A stretch of DNA of 64,000 bases, from assembly GCA_050246595.1 (NCBI GenBank), contig JBFWVT010000013.1:1-64000 (forward strand), given 5' to 3'. The position numbers and the translations under genes are program-made. How positions within the stretch are numbered: position 1 is the stretch's first letter; every line of letters begins with the position of its first letter. This document shows, piece after piece, positions 60,658 to 64,000 of the stretch. Origin of the DNA: DATARH01 sp050246595 (GTDB lineage Bacteria > Pseudomonadota > Alphaproteobacteria > ATCC43930 > CGMCC-115725). A model generated the notes under the pieces. It was not told the origin of the DNA and did not search any database. It saw nothing but the letters and a program-made list of their open reading frames with translations.

Positions 60658-62136
60658 CTACTTCGCCGCGTCGGCGTAAGCCGGCCGCTGCTGCGCCTGG
60701 AGAACCGCCGCGGCTTCCTTCTCGACCGTGGTGCCCTTGAAGAAGTCGGGGTTCTGCGTGCCCCACAGACGCACCGCGTTCTCGAATACGAAGTCGCGGA
60801 AATTGGCTTCGCTGATATAGCCGTCCTCGACCAGCTCATACGCTTCCGGCAGCGGCTCGCGCATGTCGATCACGTCGAAATGCCCGATATCGGAGCTGTA
60901 GATCGCGTTGAGCTGCGCGTCGAACGGGTTCAGCTTGAGGAACGCGGTCGCGTTCATCCGGTCGTCGGCCTCGCAGCCGAAGTAATACGGCGTGACGAAC
61001 AGGTCGATCCAGTCCTGCTTGCCGGTGAACTTCAGGGCCGCGAAATCGTCGAGTTCGGTCAGCCCGCCGGTCGAACGCATCTCCGGATCGGGCCACCCGT
61101 CGCGCGCCCGCAGCGCCTCGGCGTGCTCCTTGTAGCCGTATTTCTCGACATAGCTCATCAACAGATCGCGATCGAGCTTCTCCGGCTTCATGTTTTCGAG
61201 CGCCTTGATGTTGCGCCGTTCCCAATGCTCCATCAGATCGCCGAACAATTGCGCGCCCCAGCCGACGCCGCCTTCGAGGAACGCAAAGCGCAGTTGCGGG
61301 AACCGCCTTGTGACGCCGCCGAGGAAGATGCCCTTCGCCGCTGCGTGGCCGGCATCGGCGAAATGGCCGATATGATTGTAGGTAAAGTTGGTCGGCGAGT
61401 TGCGCAGCGCCTGATTGCTGCCGGTCGAGTGGAAGGTCGGCGCGATCTTCACGTCGACGCATTTCTGCCAGACCGGGTCGAAATCGTAATCGCTGTCGAT
61501 CCCGAACACCTCGTAATACACCGCGAGACGCCGGACGTCCGGATCGTCCGAATTGACCGACGGCACCTTCTTCGGCTGCGCGCTGCCGAACATGCCGACT
61601 TTCGAGCCGAGCTGCTTGGTGACGAATTCGAGTTCCTCGATCGCCTCGTCCGGCGTGTGCATCGGGATGATCGCGGCCGGGGTCATGCGGTCCTGGAGCT
61701 TTTCGAAATAGCTCGCCGACACGATGTTGTAGGCGCGGATCACGGCGCGGCGGGTCTCGTCATCGACGATGCGCGGCAGGCGCAGCCCGGCGGTCGGATA
61801 GATGATCGCGAAATCGGACCCGATTTCGTCGAGCCGGTCGTACAGCATGTGCGGGATCATCGCCGTGGCGCGATCGAGCGTGTTGCCGGTCTGCCTTGTC
61901 CAGAAACCCGGCATTGCAACGCGGCGCCGCTTGCGCTCGGCAACGCCGAGTTCGAGCGCGTTCTTGGTCGCGGCCATCGCGGCCAGGAACCCATCGGCCG
62001 CCTTGTCGCCGCCGACTTTGCGCATCTGCTCGGCGAAGACCGGATCATACTCGACCCAATGACCGTCGCCATCGACGATCGGGTGATTGACCTTTTTGCG
62101 AATGTCCGCCGGGGTATGGTTGGCGTGACCGCTCAT
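60658..62136 (-). CDS. Amidohydrolase family protein (amidohydrolase 2)
   Basis: 492 residues from ATG 62136. The metal-site DGDGHWVE near residues 22-29 replaces the usual DxH by D-G-H; later His residues are in FHSTGSNQALR, NHIGHFADAGHAAAKGIFLG and the SSDIGHFDVIDM Asp. Related to ACMSD/decarboxylase-type TIM barrels. It belongs with the next gene, a shorter homologue 93 bp upstream. The substrate is unknown, possibly an aromatic or polyketide-like acid. Confidence 0.8.
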   Translation of the reverse strand: MSGHANHTPADIRKKVNHPIVDGDGHWVEYDPVFAEQMRKVGGDKAADGFLAAMAATKNALELGVAERKRRRVAMPGFWTRQTGNTLDRATAMIPHMLYDRLDEIGSDFAIIYPTAGLRLPRIVDDETRRAVIRAYNIVSASYFEKLQDRMTPAAIIPMHTPDEAIEELEFVTKQLGSKVGMFGSAQPKKVPSVNSDDPDVRRLAVYYEVFGIDSDYDFDPVWQKCVDVKIAPTFHSTGSNQALRNSPTNFTYNHIGHFADAGHAAAKGIFLGGVTRRFPQLRFAFLEGGVGWGAQLFGDLMEHWERRNIKALENMKPEKLDRDLLMSYVEKYGYKEHAEALRARDGWPDPEMRSTGGLTELDDFAALKFTGKQDWIDLFVTPYYFGCEADDRMNATAFLKLNPFDAQLNAIYSSDIGHFDVIDMREPLPEAYELVEDGYISEANFRDFVFENAVRLWGTQNPDFFKGTTVEKEAAAVLQAQQRPAYADAAK

Positions 62137-62229
62137 TACGTTCCTCCAGGTGGTGGTTCCGGAAAATCGCGATGTTGCACGTTCCCCCTCCGCCGTCCGG
62201 ATGCAGCGGGGAGGCGTGTTCGGGATCGG

Positions 62230-63357
62230 TCAGTTCAGACCGTAAAAGCCCATCGCGCCGCCGGCGAGCACACCGCGTTGCGTTTCGGGCGAGGTGCCTT
62301 TCAGGCGCTCGCGCACCATGTCGGGGGCGCCGGGAAAGAAGCCGTCGCGGTGCGGATAATCGGTCGCCCACATGATCTTGTTGGGGCCGATATAATCCGC
62401 CAGCGCGCGGAGACTGCCCTCGACCGGCTCAAACGAAATCCAGCAATTACGCTGGAACAATTCGCTCGGACGGGTCTTCAGACCGGAATCGTTGAAGCCC
62501 TGATCGTCGAAATGGCGGTCCATCCGGTCGAGCCACGGCGCGATCCAGCCGCCGCCCGATTCGAGAAAGCCGATCCGGATTTTCGGGTGCTTTTCGACGA
62601 CCCCGCCCCAGATCACCGCGAGACAGGCCAGCATCATCTCCATCGTGTGGCTGACAATGTGGCGCGCGGCGCGACCCTCGAAGCGGTCAATGCCGACGGT
62701 CGGCATGCCGGAGGAGCCGCCCTCGTGGAACCCGATCGCCATGTCGAGGTTCTCGGCCGCCGCCCAGAACTTCTCATACATCGGATCGTTGATCATCCTG
62801 GTGCCGTGATATGGGTTCGGCCGCAGAAAGCAGGCCCGGAACCCGAGATCGCGACGGGCGAATGTCATCTCTTGGATCGCGTGCTCGACCGACTGCATCG
62901 GCAGCATCGCGACCCCGAACAGACGGTCGGGATACGGTTTACAGTAATCAGCGAGCCAGCGGTTGTAGGCGCGGCACAGCGCGCTCGCCAGCTCGGGATC
63001 GTGCACCGCGCCGGCGAACAACCCCATGCTCGGATACAGAAACGCGGCGTCGATACCGTCGAGATCCATGTCGGGGATGCGCTTGTGCGGATCGAACCCG
63101 CCGGGACGGCCCTCATTGTACGTCATCTCGGCCGCCTTGACTGCGCCCTGGCGCGCCCCGACCCCGCCGATCCCGCCCATGCCCTGCTGGCTGCCGAGCA
63201 GCTGGCCCTCGACATCGAGCTTCTCGATGCCGGTCGCGGGATCGACGACAAGCCGCGGCGCCCGGTCGCGGAACTTGGGGTCCATGTATTTGTCCCAGAG
63301 ATCGAGCGGCTCCAGGATGTGCCCATCGGCATCGATGACGTTGTAGGTGCGGGCCAT
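62230..63357 (-). CDS. Amidohydrolase family protein (amidohydrolase 2), shorter homologue
   Basis: 375 residues from ATG 63357 (MARTYNVIDADGHILEPLDL). DADGHILEP is the metal motif, GFHEGGSSGMPT and SHTMEMMLACLAVIWGG supply further ligand-type His residues, and the catalytic Asp is in WATDYPHRDGFFPGAP. Same fold as the downstream gene. A pair of such proteins in tandem is common in degradative loci of alphaproteobacteria. Confidence 0.82.
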   Translation of the reverse strand: MARTYNVIDADGHILEPLDLWDKYMDPKFRDRAPRLVVDPATGIEKLDVEGQLLGSQQGMGGIGGVGARQGAVKAAEMTYNEGRPGGFDPHKRIPDMDLDGIDAAFLYPSMGLFAGAVHDPELASALCRAYNRWLADYCKPYPDRLFGVAMLPMQSVEHAIQEMTFARRDLGFRACFLRPNPYHGTRMINDPMYEKFWAAAENLDMAIGFHEGGSSGMPTVGIDRFEGRAARHIVSHTMEMMLACLAVIWGGVVEKHPKIRIGFLESGGGWIAPWLDRMDRHFDDQGFNDSGLKTRPSELFQRNCWISFEPVEGSLRALADYIGPNKIMWATDYPHRDGFFPGAPDMVRERLKGTSPETQRGVLAGGAMGFYGLN

Positions 63358-63505
63358 CGAGACACTCTCCGCAGTGGACTGTAGCAGTGAACCTGTTGCG
63401 GCATCGTAGCGCACCGGCCTCGTCCGGACGAGCCGAATGTCGTTCAGAATGCCGAATGCAGGGTTGCGTTTGACGAGTGGCTGATGACCGGCAATATTGC
63501 CGGTC

Positions 63506-63817
63506 ATGAACGCGTCGCAAAAACGCGCCGTCGAGACTTACCGCCGCCGGCTCCGGGAGAATGGCCTGGCGCGCTACGAGGTGCGTGGTTCGGCGAGCGA
63601 CAAGGCACTCATCCGCTCTCTGGCAAAGCGGCTTGCCGAGAATGACACGGCCGCCTACCGGCTGCGGCAGGAACTGGCGCACGAGATTTCCGGGCGGACC
63701 TGCCTCCGCCCTCGTACCGGAAAGGACATCTGGGACGCACTGCGTCGTTCGCCGCTGGTCGGCGCCGATCTGGACCTGACGCGCGACATCGTTCCGGAGC
63801 GCCATGTTGCGCTATGA
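63506..63817 (+). CDS. Antitoxin of a VapBC-like system
   Basis: 103 residues from ATG 63506 (MNASQKRAVETYRRRLRENG). The N-terminal helix plus LARYEVRGSASDKALIRSLA resembles the small basic helix-strand antitoxins paired with PIN toxins. Its stop overlaps the next start (ATGA), the normal coupling of such operons. Confidence 0.68.
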   Translation: MNASQKRAVETYRRRLRENGLARYEVRGSASDKALIRSLAKRLAENDTAAYRLRQELAHEISGRTCLRPRTGKDIWDALRRSPLVGADLDLTRDIVPERHVAL

Positions 63818-64000
63818 AGCGGTATCTTCTCGATACCAGCATCGTCAGCGAGAGCATAAGCTGCAACCCTCAACGGCGGTTGCGGATCGGCTGGGGGAGC
63901 GCGACGCGGCCGATCTCTTTATCGCCACCTTTACGATTGCGGAGATCTGGCGGGGTATCCCGAACTTGCCGCAAAGCCGACGCCGCACTGCTCTGGATGA
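63814..64000 (+). pseudogene. VapC-like PIN toxin, frameshifted and cut by the window edge
   Basis: ATG 63814 gives MKRYLLDTSIVSE, a PIN-domain start with the acidic Asp in LLDTS. After about 63867-63872 (AACCCTCAAC) the frame shifts by one; the downstream frame reads TAVADRLGERDAADLFIATF and TIAEIWRGIPNLPQSRRRTA, the next VapC blocks with the conserved Glu of AEIWRG. The current first frame would give an unrelated tail. The end is outside the window, so the remaining active-site residues cannot be seen. Confidence 0.62.

Noticed and set aside
60880..63384. 834-codon open frame on the plus strand
   Set aside because: It runs antisense across two clear amidohydrolase genes and has no recognisable domain.

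Overview
The window is GC-rich chromosomal DNA from an alphaproteobacterium, probably of the Rhodospirillales or Hyphomicrobiales kind (inference). Support comes from alphaproteobacterial-type short palindromic repeats, a TTAA-N7-TTAA box of the CtrA type, a GGAAC-N16-CGTT promoter of the EcfG general-stress type, and relatives of many genes (DUF2254, ETFB lysine methyltransferase, PagL-like deacylase, EPS-type regulator). No rRNA, tRNA or CRISPR array was seen.

Region 1 (1-7.6 kb) is a gene graveyard. It holds a decayed IS256-family element cut by several GC-rich palindromes, remnants of a parDE toxin-antitoxin pair, an SRAP (YedK-like) peptidase, an NhaA antiporter and a serine recombinase. 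Among them are an intact DUF2254 membrane protein, a receiver-like protein without the phospho-acceptor Asp, and a broken secreted protein behind a 44-residue lipoprotein.

Region 2 (7.7-30.3 kb) is a surface-polysaccharide locus. On the plus strand are a radical SAM protein with an N-terminal SPASM-like segment and a small coiled-coil partner. On the minus strand is a tightly packed run of thirteen genes: a coiled-coil methyltransferase, an ABC-2 permease, five SDR sugar-nucleotide enzymes, four glycosyltransferases, an asparagine synthase and a UDP-GlcNAc 2-epimerase. The matching Wzt-type ATPase is divergent. A regulator, a fused oxidoreductase-acetyltransferase and a DegT aminotransferase follow; they suit synthesis of a UDP-diacetamido-uronic acid by the WbpB/E/D/I route. 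The arrangement fits ABC-dependent export with chain-length control by a methyltransferase carrying a coiled-coil ruler (inference from the E. coli WbdD/Wzm/Wzt paradigm).

Region 3 (30.4-46.7 kb) is mainly housekeeping and metabolism: a metallo-hydrolase, a racemase-like protein, fabI, aroC, two tandem duplicate MFS transporters, an ETFB-type methyltransferase, an SDR, a DUF169 protein, map, a CinA-like protein, a VOC protein, gluQRS, a Nudix hydrolase, an ACT-like protein, and a second ABC-2 permease divergent from a GT61-like glycosyltransferase. Palindromic repeats and one MITE-like element lie between genes.

Region 4 (46.7-64 kb) begins with 1.1 kb without a convincing protein gene, holding a well-formed promoter and a candidate structured RNA. 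It continues with a Kef-type antiporter, a HhH-GPD DNA glycosylase, a frameshifted TNT-domain lipoprotein, metY, a small secreted protein behind a candidate EcfG promoter, udgX, an OB-fold exported protein, ftsH, an XRE regulator behind a candidate CtrA box, a PagL-like deacylase, rmuC, two amidohydrolases and an edge-truncated vapBC-like pair. All three toxin-like genes in the window (parE, the TNT gene, vapC) carry reading-frame lesions, while the neighbouring core genes are intact.
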